A stretch of 64,000 nucleotides of DNA from Colias croceus (taxonomy: Eukaryota; Arthropoda; Insecta; Lepidoptera; Pieridae). The stretch is from positions 6,088,501 to 6,152,500 of the forward strand of contig NC_059558.1 in assembly GCF_905220415.1 (NCBI RefSeq). Reading direction: 5' to 3'. Numbering within the stretch: the first letter of the stretch is position 1; each line of letters begins with the position of its first letter. The position numbers and the translations under genes are program-made. Positions 12,026-21,347 of the stretch are shown in pieces. Below the pieces are notes generated by a model, which was not told where the DNA came from, made no database searches, and saw nothing but the letters and a program-made list of their open reading frames with translations.

Positions 12026-12153
12026 ATGAAGATCCTCATAGTATTTTTGGTTTTGTTAGTGGTATCCCTTAGCAACGGTGCAGCTGTGAAATCTCAGCCG
12101 AGATACAATCTGACTGTGGGTTACGTTGCGGCGTATGACAGACTGTTGTATAG
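12026..12153 (+). CDS. MBF2-family secreted protein, coding exon 1
   Basis: The ATG follows a pyrimidine tract and CAG (TTTATTTTTTCAG), so an upstream untranslated exon is likely. The exon encodes 42 residues plus two bases of codon 43: a signal peptide (MKILIVFLVLLVVSLSNGAA), then residues ending AAYDRLLY. A donor GTAAAT follows at 12154. Joined to 14563-14794 (phase-2 intron, codon AG|A) it gives a 119-residue protein, a usual MBF2 length. The first MBF2 was described as a silkworm transcriptional co-activator, but the family (often named probable salivary secreted peptide) is mostly small and secreted; the signal peptide here supports secretion. Its function in this animal is unknown. Confidence 0.85.
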
Positions 12154-12175
12154 GTAAATTATAATCTTACATTAT

Positions 12176-12337
12176 TAAGCTATTGCATAGCTTCTATCGT
12201 GGGCCTTGAGCGCGGGGACCGAATCGAGAAATTCCGTAACGAAAAACCTCACGCTCCCCACTCCGACGTGCGGAGGTGTGGCTTGAAGGCGTGCTATAGC
12301 TTTACCGCGGCAGTCCCCGAGTGCCACACGTCTTTTT
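12176..12337 (+). mobile_element. HINE-like element, AAGCTATTGC family
   Basis: The left arm is AAGCTATTGCATAGC and the right arm is GCTATAGCTTTACCG. They are followed on the right only by a hairpin-forming GGCAGTCCCCGAGTGCC, CACACG and a T-run. Related copies lie at 39697-39842 and, truncated, at 53751-53832. Confidence 0.65.
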
Positions 12338-12599
12338 ATTATATTACACCTTTTTCATGAAACAAACATTTAATTAATTTATTTCACTCAACAATAATTT
12401 ACTTATGTATCTGATGGTAAAATATATATTTGTTTGTATCGTAGCAGCAAACAAACAGAAAATGCTTACCTTTTTAACTGAAAATTGTTGTAGCTAGAGA
12501 TAGATTATAATAGAGTTGTAGGAATATTTTAATAATACTCAGCTCTACAATATTTAAAAAGAACACAAAATTAACAACCCTCATTGAAAAAAAAGTACT

Positions 12600-13017
12600 T
12601 ATACAGGGTTACTTGTAAAACACCAGCAACCTCGCAGGACAAGATAGCTAACATCATAAGTAGCAACATTTGTTCTACGACTTTTGATAATTTGTTAGAT
12701 TTTATTTTCATACAAAAATAAATATTCATTTAATTTTCCGTTTGAATCCATGGTTTGAATATTATAAACTCTACGCGCATCCCAAAAATTACGTAAACAA
12801 GAAGCGAACGAGAGGGGGAAGGGGGCGTCGCGTCGTCCTTTCGATAATGAATAGAACATAGACTTACAAATGTTAGGAGAGTACAATAAAAGCTTATAAA
12901 ATCATTTAAAAATAATTTATTTCGTTATGCCAATAGTCGTAGAACAAATGTTGTTACTTATGATGTTAGCTATCTTGTCCTACGAGGTTGTTGGTGTTTT
13001 ACAAGTAACCCTGTATA
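12600..13017. mobile_element. MITE with ~83-bp terminal inverted repeats
   Basis: The left arm, from TATACAGGGTTACTTGTAAA to AACATTTGTTCTACGACT, is matched by the right arm with only a handful of differences. Both ends read TATACAGGG/CCCTGTATA, consistent with insertion at TA. It has no coding capacity. The terminal TACAGGGT resembles the element at 23-1466, but the interiors differ. Confidence 0.85.
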
Positions 13018-13438
13018 GTTTGAAAGAACTTTCTTGTAATACTGTTCAGTGTTCAGCCCTAATAAAACACAAAGTTGACAACCCTAATAGTTACCGCGAA
13101 CATTCATTCAACACGGATCTCTTACTTGGACTAATGCACTCGACCATTTCGATTTGAGGTTTCATGGAGTATCATCGATTACATTCATTACGACTGAAAG
13201 GTTTTACAGACTAATTATACGTGCATATAGTTCATATTGAGATTTTTAAATTGTTTAGACCTTTTTCTAAGTTACATGTCAGAAAATGATCGAATATTAT
13301 CATGCGTGGTCATTATATGTTGTTAAGATACCCCGTTACATGTTGCATGCCTGTTAGAGAAACGAAAATTTTGATGGAAATTAATATGCATTAAAATTTT
13401 AAACAGGAAAGTTTGACTATTTGTTCGTAACGATTTTT

Positions 13439-13640
13439 AACCGACTTCAAAAGGAGGTTACCAATTCGGCCGGTTTTTTTATGTATGTACACCGATTACT
13501 CCGAGGTTTCTGAACAGATTTGCGTGATTCTTTTTTTATTCGATGCGGGATGGTGTCGAATTCGTCCCATACAAATTTTATTCGGCTAGGCCCAGTAGTT
13601 TTTATTTTAAGAGCATTTTTGTCTGTACTCGATGAACTAA
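13439..13640. repeat. Fragment of the AACCGACTTC dispersed repeat
   Basis: It starts AACCGACTTCAAAAGGAGG and contains CACCGATTACTCCGAGGTTTC and GATGCGGGATGGTGTCGAATT. These match, in the opposite orientation, the more complete copy at 24846-25095. The far end is lost. Confidence 0.65.
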
Positions 13641-14310
13641 TTGGAATGTAGCAAGTAACTTTGATTCACTTCCCGGTAACCGATTGAGCTGAAATTTTGG
13701 ATACGTATCTAAATTGGATAGCGATGAAACATTATCATGACATAGAGCTGATAATGGAATCGGAAGGTGGCCATAGGAACTCAGTAATATATTGACTCAA
13801 CTTTATCGAGTTGGGCTCGTTTGATTTGTGTTGAAAATGACACTAAAATTAGTATGAAATAAAAATAACTCCGTTAAATCACGAACAATTTCTTTCTGTC
13901 TGTTCTATTCAAAAAGGTTTAACATACATTATCCATTAATTAAATCATTTATTTCATACACAAGTATCTGTAGAGTGGATTGTATTGTTTTGGGAATAGA
14001 CTGTGAACAATTTCGAGAACATTTTCTGAGAGTGGTTAGTCTCTTGTGGGTTGAGCTTATGCTGTTGTGAATTATATTACTGTTACATTTGAATATTGCA
14101 TGTAGATACATTTTTAATGAGCGCTGAAATTTTGTTACAAATAGGTATATGAATGATTTTAACGACCGTCGCAATGAAAATTTAATATTAAAATGAGTTT
14201 TCTTGAAAATCGCTACAATTATATTATTAGTTGTAGCAATATTATAAGTTTACATGTACTGTATACTGTGGAAATTTTCGATGGGCCCTGGAGAGAAAGT
14301 AAGATTAAAT

Positions 14311-14354
14311 CTGTCTTCATTATTTTAAGTACCTACTTAAAATAATGAAGACAG
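14311..14354. repeat. Perfect 21-bp hairpin
   Basis: Arms 14311-14331 and 14334-14354 are exact reverse complements (CTGTCTTCATTATTTTAAGT...) with a two-base loop. It lies in the MBF2 intron about 210 bases before the last exon. Confidence 0.9.
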
Positions 14355-14562
14355 TGAATTTTGCTAAAAGGAAGCATTCCTATATTTTTCAAAAGAAATA
14401 GAACTGCATTCAAAGATTTTCGAAATTTCGACCGGGAATCGAAAAAACTGATAATGGAAAAACTTGAAATTTGTTATTTTATTGGACACAAACTAGTCCT
14501 CTTTGAAGCTTTAATAAAATTGTGCAGAAATAAATGTTTAAATCGAATAATTGTTATTCCAG

Positions 14563-14794
14563 ACAATATCTCCAAAAACTACCCATACCGAACGCGATCC
14601 AGTACCAGGACTTCATGTTTCGCGGGAACTACGGTACCCGTATATCTGCTGTGACCGCGCACGAGATCGGTTACAGTCAATACGCGTCAGCGTGGATCGT
14701 GGCTGGCGGCGTGGGTTATAATTATGTGACCGTGCGGTTACAGACCGCGAGAGGAGGCGGCTTCAATTTTGTTGTTGATGTATGGGGATATTAA
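14563..14794 (+). CDS. MBF2-family secreted protein, last exon
   Basis: The acceptor TTATTCCAG precedes it. The exon completes codon 43 (Arg) and encodes 76 further residues ending VVDVWGY. Its C-terminal half carries the family pattern of paired glycines and a basic/aromatic strand: AGGVGYNYVTVRL, then ARGGGFNFVVDV. A poly(A) signal AATAAA is at 14799-14804. Fragments derived from this exon follow at 15041, 15414 and about 15666. The exon is much GC-richer than the surrounding intergenic DNA, which supports its being coding. Confidence 0.88.
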
Positions 14795-15040
14795 GTTAAA
14801 TAAAGTTGTATTTCCATCAGAAACTTTAGCTTATTTTTACGAAACAAGCATTGGAATAACACACGAAAGACCACAAAATTACATTTTCTGTATTTAAAAT
14901 AAAATGTCTTGCTTAGTTTATACAAATTATTTTTAAATAATTGAAAAACCTGCAGTAAACTTGCAACTTGCAATCAAAAAGTACGATTAAGTCACTAATT
15001 ATAACCTATAGGAAAATTACGATAGTCAGTTAGTTAAAAT

Positions 15041-15202
15041 ACCCGTATATCCGCTGTGACCGCGCACGAGATCGGTTACAGTCAATACGCGTCAGCGTGG
15101 ATCGTGGCCGGCGGCGTGGGTTATATTAATTACGTGACCGTACGGTTGCAGAATGCGAGAGGAGGCGGCTATAATTTTGTTGTTGATGTATGGGGTTATT
15201 AA
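15041..15202 (+). pseudogene. MBF2 last-exon fragment, copy 1
   Basis: It is near-identical to bases 14636-14794, is in frame for 53 residues (TRISAVTAHEIGYSQYAS ... VVDVWGY) and has the stop and a nearby AATAAA. A stop codon lies two codons upstream and no splice acceptor or first exon is evident, so it is probably not an independent gene. It has one added codon (Ile) and a few substitutions. Confidence 0.85.
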
Positions 15203-15413
15203 TTTTAATAAAATTGTGTTTATTTCAAAATAATTGTTTGTTTGCTATGAGGCTAGTCTTGAGGTAGCACCTACCTACTTATTAAGTCGTAATCTTTGAA
15301 TTGAAGAATGCTTCATACAGAATGCCTGGCTTATTGTGTATTTAAAAAGTATAATAATATTACTATATTACTCATTATAATTACTACTCTATCAATTTTT
15401 AAGTTACTTCTAG

Positions 15414-15567
15414 ACTCGTATATCCGCTGTGACCGCGCACGAGATCGGTTACAGTCAATAGGCGTCAGCGTGGATCGTGGCGGGTTGAGTGGGTTATAAT
15501 TATTATGTGACCGTGCGGTTACAGACTGCGAGAGGATGATGTATGAGGATATTGATGGAAATAAAAA
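15414..15567 (+). pseudogene. MBF2 last-exon fragment, copy 2, broken
   Basis: It matches the same part of the exon (CGTATATCCGCTGTGACC onward), with a TAG in place of the TAC codon, a frame disruption in the glycine segment, and a deletion joining AGAGGA to TGATGTATGAGG. It ends with a sequence like the 3' untranslated region. Confidence 0.85.
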
Positions 15568-15665
15568 CACATAAGTGGAACTCATATTGTAATAAATAAA
15601 CTTAATTCTTTACTACAAATATCACTTTAAAATTAAAACTAACAATGATAAATTAGTTGTAAGAC

Positions 15666-15711
15666 AGATATCCGCCCTGACCGTGATCGAGATCGGATTT
15701 ACGCGATACCT
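15666..15711 (+). pseudogene. MBF2 last-exon fragment, copy 3, remnant
   Basis: Only a decayed stretch, GATATCCGCCCTGACC ... GAGATCGGATTTACGCG, is still recognisable against the exon. Confidence 0.6.
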
Positions 15712-17417
15712 ACCCGTTTTCACTGTTATTTTACTACTATACCTTTAAAAAATTGTTCCTTTACAAAAACTGACTGCATTTCTTTATAAACTCTACGTCC
15801 ATGTTTAATAAATTTTCCAAGAAGTTCACTTTTCCCATTTAAACTGAAAATAACTGGACGTCAAGATGCTTTAAAAATTCATCGCTAAAATATTAACAAA
15901 CAAGACTCTTAGAATTTCGGAGCTATTATGGGGATACTTGCCAAGTCCACAGTTAATGAAGGACTCCAATTTGAGTGCAGTTCATCGAATATTCGAGAAC
16001 AACTTAACTAGGTACGTTGTTAATTTGTGTTTTATTCGGTTGTTTATATTATAATATGCTGAATAAAACAGTACAGCATTAACATTTAACAGCTAATATT
16101 CACCATCGTTGTGCAAGGAGCCGGATGTTTTTATAACCTTTGTTAGAAAATAGGTTACATTTTCAGGCTCAATAAAACCTATTTTTTACTTTCCCGAAGG
16201 TCACAGACTAAAAAGTTGTTTTTCCAACTGTACAATATCTAAATCGCAGTAATTGCGAGGTTAGCACTGGTTAGCACAATCAGAAAAAAGAAAAAAAAAA
16301 GTTTAATTGACATGTATATTGGCTTGGCGCCAAAACAAGGCTAGTGCCAAATGTGAAACAAAAAGATCAGTCACTTGCCACAAACGTATAGAAAAAGTTG
16401 TCTATGGGTCTGTTTGTTTTTTTCAGGTTGGATGGATTAACCTTGTAAGTAACGTGGAATAAATTTGTTTGAAGGACTAAAATGTTGGGCATGTTTACGA
16501 AATGGGAACTAACGGTAAATAAGGTTTTAGTCGACTATGACTAAACTAGAATAACGCCTGAACTACAAAATAAGACACAAACATTCAAATTTATCATGTA
16601 GGTATATAAATATTCATATCTAAATGAAAACAAGATCAAATGAGAACATTAATAAAAACGGACACATTAATTCATTTGAAATCGCGTTATTTGACAAAAG
16701 CTGATTTCTCTGAACTCGTTGGTTCGTTGAATTTTGGCATAAAATCTAAAAAGGGTAGGAAAAAATTCAATGAATTTTCAATATTGGTATTTATAATTGG
16801 AAACATTCTAACAATTTCATTATGACGATCCGAATCAATTTCATATTTTAAAATTAAAATAAGTTATGTAATCTATTAAGTAGTTTAGCTTTCATTTAAT
16901 ACAATTAAACACATTATTTGAGATAACCTTTTTTTAACATCGGCACTTGAATACACAATGAATTTAAAACTATTTACTTTTAATAATTTACCTGCGTAAA
17001 TAAAACCTTCGCGTAAAACCATCTTTGCTTTCGAGTCAGCAAAAATGCTATGTTGTATTTTGCTTTTCAATTTTCATATTTACTGCTTACTCAATACGGA
17101 AGCTATTTGTCTGCAGTATCACTTCTATAAATGTTAGGATGCCGTTCAGAGACCAATTTGCTACTCAGAGATCAGCAATGGTTTCGAATTTTCGATAATG
17201 TTTAGAATCTAGACGTGAACTAATTCGGAAAGCTGGAAAAGTCATCTTAAACATTATGGTCGTCTACAACACCAGGAGATAGTATTAATAACTTATAATA
17301 ACCTAAGAAAGAAACTAAATGTTGGTATTAGCACAGATAATATAATACGTACCTATCAGCTAAATACTGAACATAGCTTTTGGTGGCAAATCGTGGGAAC
17401 GATATGGTCTCGATCAA
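15712..17417. other. No gene recognised
   Basis: AT-rich sequence. The short frames (16640-16825 and 16885-17070, about 60 codons each) show nothing recognisable. Confidence 0.4.
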
Positions 17418-17582
17418 TCCTTACTAATATTATGAACGCGAAAGTGTGTTTCTTTGTTTGTTTGTCATTTCGCTACGGAGCAGTTTTATGATAGATACGA
17501 TTTTTGATGAGACAGTAAGAAGGCTACAGAGCGACATAGGCTAATTTTTATCGCGTGCAAACATCTCATTCCCATGGGATGA
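17418..17582. repeat. SINE-like repeat, diverged family A
   Basis: It has the TTACTAATATTATGAACGCG start, the TTTGTTTGTTTG segment, CGACATAGGCTA and TCCCATGGGAT of this repeat class, but is strongly diverged. Confidence 0.6.
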
Positions 17583-17630
17583 TCCATTATGATGCTCATT
17601 TGAATCACTCTGAAATTAACAAAAGCAAAA

Positions 17631-18056
17631 ATGTGGTCAATTAGTTTGACAACTGTTAATTTTCTTAAAACCGCTGGCGGACTTGACAAATATTTAAAGA
17701 TTTACCTACTACCTTATGATATGAATTTTTTAACTTCGTACTATCTCTGTAACGCTACGTACCTATTTATAAAAATCTTCGGCAGCAGCAAGTCACTATC
17801 TACTTTTACCAATATAAAGTTCTGTAAAATTCTTCAAATACCTTTGGGTATAGCTCAAAATGTTGTCTCAGCAACTCGATATTACAGTTTGTGCAATTTA
17901 TTCGGAAATAAACGGTCCACTAGCGAGGATTTTATTAAATCTTGTGATAAACGGCGTAATAAAATTCCCTTGAATACGACGCGACGTGGGACTGAAAACT
18001 TTTGTATGAGAATTGTTTACTGGGTTCATGGAATTGTTATTCTCAGTAAATGCTAA
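17631..18056 (+). CDS. Unassigned 141-codon open reading frame
   Basis: The frame starts at ATG 17631 just after a retroposon and ends TAA. The predicted protein is basic and hydrophobic, with no signal peptide, no clear domain and no repeat. A basic stretch near residues 104-122 (CDKRRNKIPLNTTRRG) is the only distinctive part. I do not recognise the protein. It could be a chance frame, a retropseudogene or an exon; nothing nearby (promoter, splice site, poly(A) signal) decides this. An open frame this long is unusual in sequence this AT-rich, which is the only reason it is listed. Confidence 0.25.
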   Translation: MWSISLTTVNFLKTAGGLDKYLKIYLLPYDMNFLTSYYLCNATYLFIKIFGSSKSLSTFTNIKFCKILQIPLGIAQNVVSATRYYSLCNLFGNKRSTSEDFIKSCDKRRNKIPLNTTRRGTENFCMRIVYWVHGIVILSKC

Positions 18057-18599
18057 TGTAAATAAGAATAAAGTGATGCTATTCTATTTTCTATTCCGAG
18101 AATTGTAAACGTTATTTTTCATTGTAAATGGATAGGACGTTATATTGAACTGGATATAGGTAAATCATATTTTAAGGGGTTTTTAGAATTTGGTAGAAAA
18201 TCCTAGTGTTTGAAATAAGAAGGAAGTGATATCTAATTTCATTGCACTATCCATATTCGTAATTACGCATTTTTTTAAGAAACAAAGGGAAGTTACTTGT
18301 CTGTAAGTGCTAATTTACTATAGAATTTATATTATAAGATGTAGATACCTACCTGTAGTTACACAGATTTACACGTACGTGTAGTACATACGTGTAACGT
18401 ACGTGTGTCTCCTTAACAGCATATACTTTGTGAATACTAAAGTAGGTACGACATAATTATAATTCCTTACAAATTGGAAAACACAAATATATAATATTCA
18501 TTGATTTACAGAACCAATTAACTTAATGGCTAATATTCACAAATTACATTATGATACCATTTTAATGACCTGCTCAATCATTTCTGACACAGTCGAACA
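18057..18599. other. Upstream region of the first secreted-peptide gene
   Basis: No coding seen. Imperfect ACGTACGTGT repeats occur at 18372-18407. A TATA-like ATATAATA sits at about 18488-18495, roughly 110 bases before the ATG; the second peptide gene has TATAAAT at a similar distance. Confidence 0.35.
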
Positions 18600-18863
18600 A
18601 TGCGAGCCATAACAATATCGTTTTTTCTCTTCTTCTTAACTATTTTTATAGTAAATGGTAGTAAATATTTTGGTGATAAGTATAATAAGAAATTGTACCA
18701 CGAGGAAAAGAAGGAAGGTAAAGCTTTGAGAAAGCTCTTGAAGCATGAGGCAAAAGCACGTTTTTTGCAGGAAAGGGTGGCTCCGTATTCCATATTCAGT
18801 GGTGATCAGTGCCCTTCTGGGTTTGTGAGGATTGAGGGCAGGTGTGTTCCTATTGACTACTAG
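18600..18863 (+). CDS. Secreted precursor resembling stress-responsive / ENF-type insect cytokine peptide
   Basis: Single-exon frame of 87 residues. Residues 1-20 are a signal peptide (MRAITISFFLFFLTIFIVNG). Residues 21-59 form a highly charged, Lys/Glu-rich spacer, and the C-terminal 28 residues after LQER contain the only two cysteines, C71 and C82, in CPSGFVRIEGRC followed by VPIDY. The order C-x-x-G-(F/Y)-x-R-x(3)-G-x-C is that of ENF cytokine peptides, and the spacing of ten residues between cysteines fits lepidopteran stress-responsive peptide (SRP), which is released from the precursor C-terminus and acts in immune and stress signalling. The role is inferred from the motif only. The poly(A) signal AATAAA is at 18940-18945. 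A paralogue lies about 800 bp downstream. ATG 18600 is chosen because the signal peptide starts there. Confidence 0.7.
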   Translation: MRAITISFFLFFLTIFIVNGSKYFGDKYNKKLYHEEKKEGKALRKLLKHEAKARFLQERVAPYSIFSGDQCPSGFVRIEGRCVPIDY

Positions 18864-19234
18864 TTGTGCGCCCCGGTTCGGCCTGGATTAATGTTTTGTT
18901 ACATTTTTTATTTTTTATACAGTTACGGGAGTTTTTTGAAATAAATGCTTTGATTTTATTAGTTGTTTTTCTTTTTCATTTGTTGAAATTTAATGAATAG
19001 AATACCACTGAATCTCTTATTGTTATGTATAGAGGTGGTGAAACGATTGTTTCAGAAATTGTATATTTTTATCTTGAAACGTGGAAATGGTAAGTAGGTA
19101 AGGCATTGGAATATTTTATACGATGGTATCATTTATCTCTTTTCTGAATCAGAATTTCCTTCTTATTAATTTCAGACAAATAAGTATGTAGATATATAGA
19201 CTGAAAAACAGTTTACAACTATATTAGGAGCCTG

Positions 19235-19300
19235 GGTCATTAAATTTTTGTAACTTAAAATGTTGCAAATAAATGATTTATTTATTTATTTATTTATATT
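19235..19300. repeat. LINE 3'-tail-like TTTA repeat
   Basis: TTGCAAATAAATGATTTATTTATTTATTTA resembles the tail of a truncated non-LTR element. No coding part remains. Confidence 0.35.
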
Positions 19301-19659
19301 TAATTTAATTGTCGTGTAAAAATACGCTACCATACTGCTATGTACCTACGACGTACGCCTACGTAACAGTAGCAAGTTATTTTAAATCTTTGTTGTTGTC
19401 TGTGTTACTATAAATAACGTAGATATTTACATAACACAACTGATAAATTATGTACACGTATTTGTTGTAATAAAAAAAAATGACAAAAATTCTAAAATTC
19501 CAAATTGCGATAATATATTAAGAAAGGAAATTTTATTGTTATTTAATTGATATAAATCACTATCAATTTAACATTTATGCAAAACCACAACCATTACAAC
19601 TACATCACTTGATTTTTGAAAAAAAAAATCATTTCGATACAATCGGTAACAACGTCAAA

Positions 19660-19893
19660 ATGAAGAAAATAACTCTCATCATAATTTTGACAGTTCTACA
19701 CATAGTTCTGTCTCGTTCTATTAACAATATGGATACAAAAGGAAAAGAGATGCAAGATAGCATAAACAAAGGGAGTGAAAGAAAGGAATGGTTAAGGACT
19801 TTTCCAGAATGGGCGTCTTTTGCAGCATTTGGGATAAACGGCTGTGCGAGTGGTACTACGCGGATAAATGGGATGTGCGTTCATATCGTATAA
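19660..19893 (+). CDS. Second secreted SRP/ENF-like peptide precursor, paralogue
   Basis: The 77-residue frame begins MKKITLIIILTVLHIVLS, a signal peptide. A polar, charged spacer follows, and the C-terminus FGINGCASGTTRINGMC-VHIV has its two cysteines ten residues apart, as in the gene at 18600. The FG-x(3)-C-x-S-G-x-x-R-x-x-G-x-C-V layout is close to the lepidopteran SRP pattern. I start at ATG 19660 because the in-frame sequence upstream lacks an ATG and the signal peptide begins here. TATAAAT at 19551-19557 and a poly(A) signal AATAAA at 19991-19996 frame the gene. The spacer has diverged greatly from the first copy while the C-terminal motif is kept, as expected of a processed peptide hormone or cytokine. 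Confidence 0.68.
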   Translation: MKKITLIIILTVLHIVLSRSINNMDTKGKEMQDSINKGSERKEWLRTFPEWASFAAFGINGCASGTTRINGMCVHIV

Positions 19894-19899
19894 ATTTTT

Positions 19900-20701
19900 G
19901 TGGCAATAAGTGACAATGCGTTTGGCAGTATAATATCAAGGAATATAGTGTAGTAGTGTAGTAGTGGAGTGTTCGTTTTGGATATTGTGAAATAAACAGG
20001 ATTAAAATAAATTTGACATGGTTTTCTTCATAATATAATATTATCGTTAGTGCCTTTTTTCCTCCTTTCTTCTTAAATTGTTTTAACATAAATACTAAAA
20101 CTTATTTACATTCCCGAGTGTAATTTTCAATAGAGTCGAGAAACTTATTTTTAACAGTGTTTTTGTTTATGATGTGTCTATAAACTTTACGGTACCTAGA
20201 GAATAGAGTAATTTCAAATATTATGAGCGTTCATAAATAAAAAAATAAATATTAAATGACTCCAATACATATAATGTGTGATCTTAGTGTGTGATAATGA
20301 AAAATTAATGTCCAAATATGACGGATTAATTGTGTTCGAATGTTAACGACATGTCATTAACTAACCAAACCGCAAACCGTCATTAAATGGAAATTTCAAT
20401 ATTTGATTAGAATTATTTTTTAAACACGTGCTTCTGTGTTTTGTACCAGTAATATTAAGGCTCTATAAAGTTTGTTCATCTGTCACAATGCTCACGTGGT
20501 CGTTTCGTTTAGTGGGTGCAAACTGGCAGAAAATTCGATTTAAATTTACTTCAGTTATCTATTATATATTACCTACAAGAAGGTGTACTTAATGTAGCTC
20601 AAAATAAATGCCTTTATAACTTATTTGAAAACTTGAAGCCGTACGAAATTCCAATCACTATTATTTTCTTTATATATTTTACTTTATTACATTTGTTTAT
20701 A
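19900..20701. other. No gene recognised
   Basis: It holds the end of the peptide transcript, then AT-rich sequence. An 86-codon frame near 20516-20776 runs into the following repeat and is not supported. Confidence 0.4.
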
Positions 20702-20902
20702 ACTAGCTGTTCCGCGCGGTTTCACCCGCATTGCTCCGCTCCTGTGGGTCTTAGCATGATGATATATAACCTATAACCTTCCTCAATAAATGGGCTATCT
20801 AACACCGAAAGAATTTTTCAAATCGGACCAGTAGTTCCCGAGATTAGCGTGTTCAAACAAACAAAGAAACAATCCAACTCTTCAGCTTTATAATATTAGT
20901 AT
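20702..20902. repeat. SINE-like repeat, family B
   Basis: It starts ACTAGCTGTTCCGCGCGG, contains AATGGGCTATCTAACACCGA and AAATCGGACCAGTAGTTCC, and ends TATAATATTAGTA. Five other copies in the window share this orientation. Confidence 0.8.
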
Positions 20903-20983
20903 ATTCCTATATTACATTTGTTTATAACATGTATCATGCAAAAAAATCATACTTATGTGACATCGTAAATATAAATTACTTAC

Positions 20984-21069
20984 ATCCGGGCTGATATCTG
21001 TGAAATTCGCGCTAGAAACGAATTCCTTCAGAAAACCATCCAGCTCCGTGCCTTCTATATATCCGTTAC
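20984..21069 (-). CDS. Cbp53E: Calbindin-32 (Cbp53E-like), coding exon 2
   Basis: Read on the minus strand, the acceptor (T10 CAG) is followed by 86 bases, then the donor GTAAGT. The first two bases complete the Gly codon begun by exon 1, and 28 codons follow: NGYIEGTELDGFLKEFVSSA, then NFTDISPD. With the DKD at the end of exon 1 this restores a canonical EF-hand loop, DKDGNGYIEGTE, which binds calcium. The exon leaves in phase 0. The sequence agrees with what I recall of insect calbindin-32, a cytosolic six-EF-hand calcium buffer of neurons and muscle. Later exons were looked for to the left and not seen, so they probably lie beyond position 1. A HINE-like element ends about 20 bases upstream of the acceptor. 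Confidence 0.9.
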
Positions 21070-21089
21070 CTGAAAAAAAAAACATTTAT

Positions 21090-21260
21090 AAAAAAGATCA
21101 TGTATTCCGAGCACACGTGTCAGAAGTGAAACTTCTTTGGCAAGATTTAAAAAAAAAATTCAAAGATACCAAAATCGTCGCTTTAGTCCATGACGTGACG
21201 GTATTGCCATGACGCAACTTTAAAATTTTACTCTCAACCCGTTCAAAGAAGCTTCACTTC
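21090..21260 (-). mobile_element. Helitron/HINE-like element next to the calbindin acceptor
   Basis: Inverted orientation: an A-run and AGCACACGTGTC precede GAAGTGAAACTTCTTTGGC, and the element ends GAAGCTTCACTTC. The core CAAAATCGTCGCTTTAGTCC, followed by ATGACGTGACGG, matches the copies at 27938, 46611 and 62898. The outer hairpin is decayed. Confidence 0.65.
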
Positions 21261-21347
21261 AAAAGTCAAAATCGAAAGCAAAAGTAGCGTTTAGCTACTA
21301 TTATGTATTATGTGGCAAAAGCATGAAATGTCAATTTCAGTTAATTA

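Larger units (their letters stand above)
12154..14562 (+). other. MBF2 intron, repeat-filled
   Basis: A 2.4-kb intron with donor GTAAAT and acceptor TTATTCCAG. It contains a HINE-like element, a long-TIR MITE, a fragment of the AACCGACTTC repeat and a 21-bp perfect hairpin. No exon was seen between these. Confidence 0.75.

Noticed and set aside
15331..15585. 84-codon minus frame
   Set aside because: Antisense to a broken MBF2 exon copy.
17631..18056. Mitochondrial ribosomal protein (L28 or L41-like) assignment
   Set aside because: Short similarities around GGLDKYL and PLNTTRRG are too weak and belong to different families, so no name is given.
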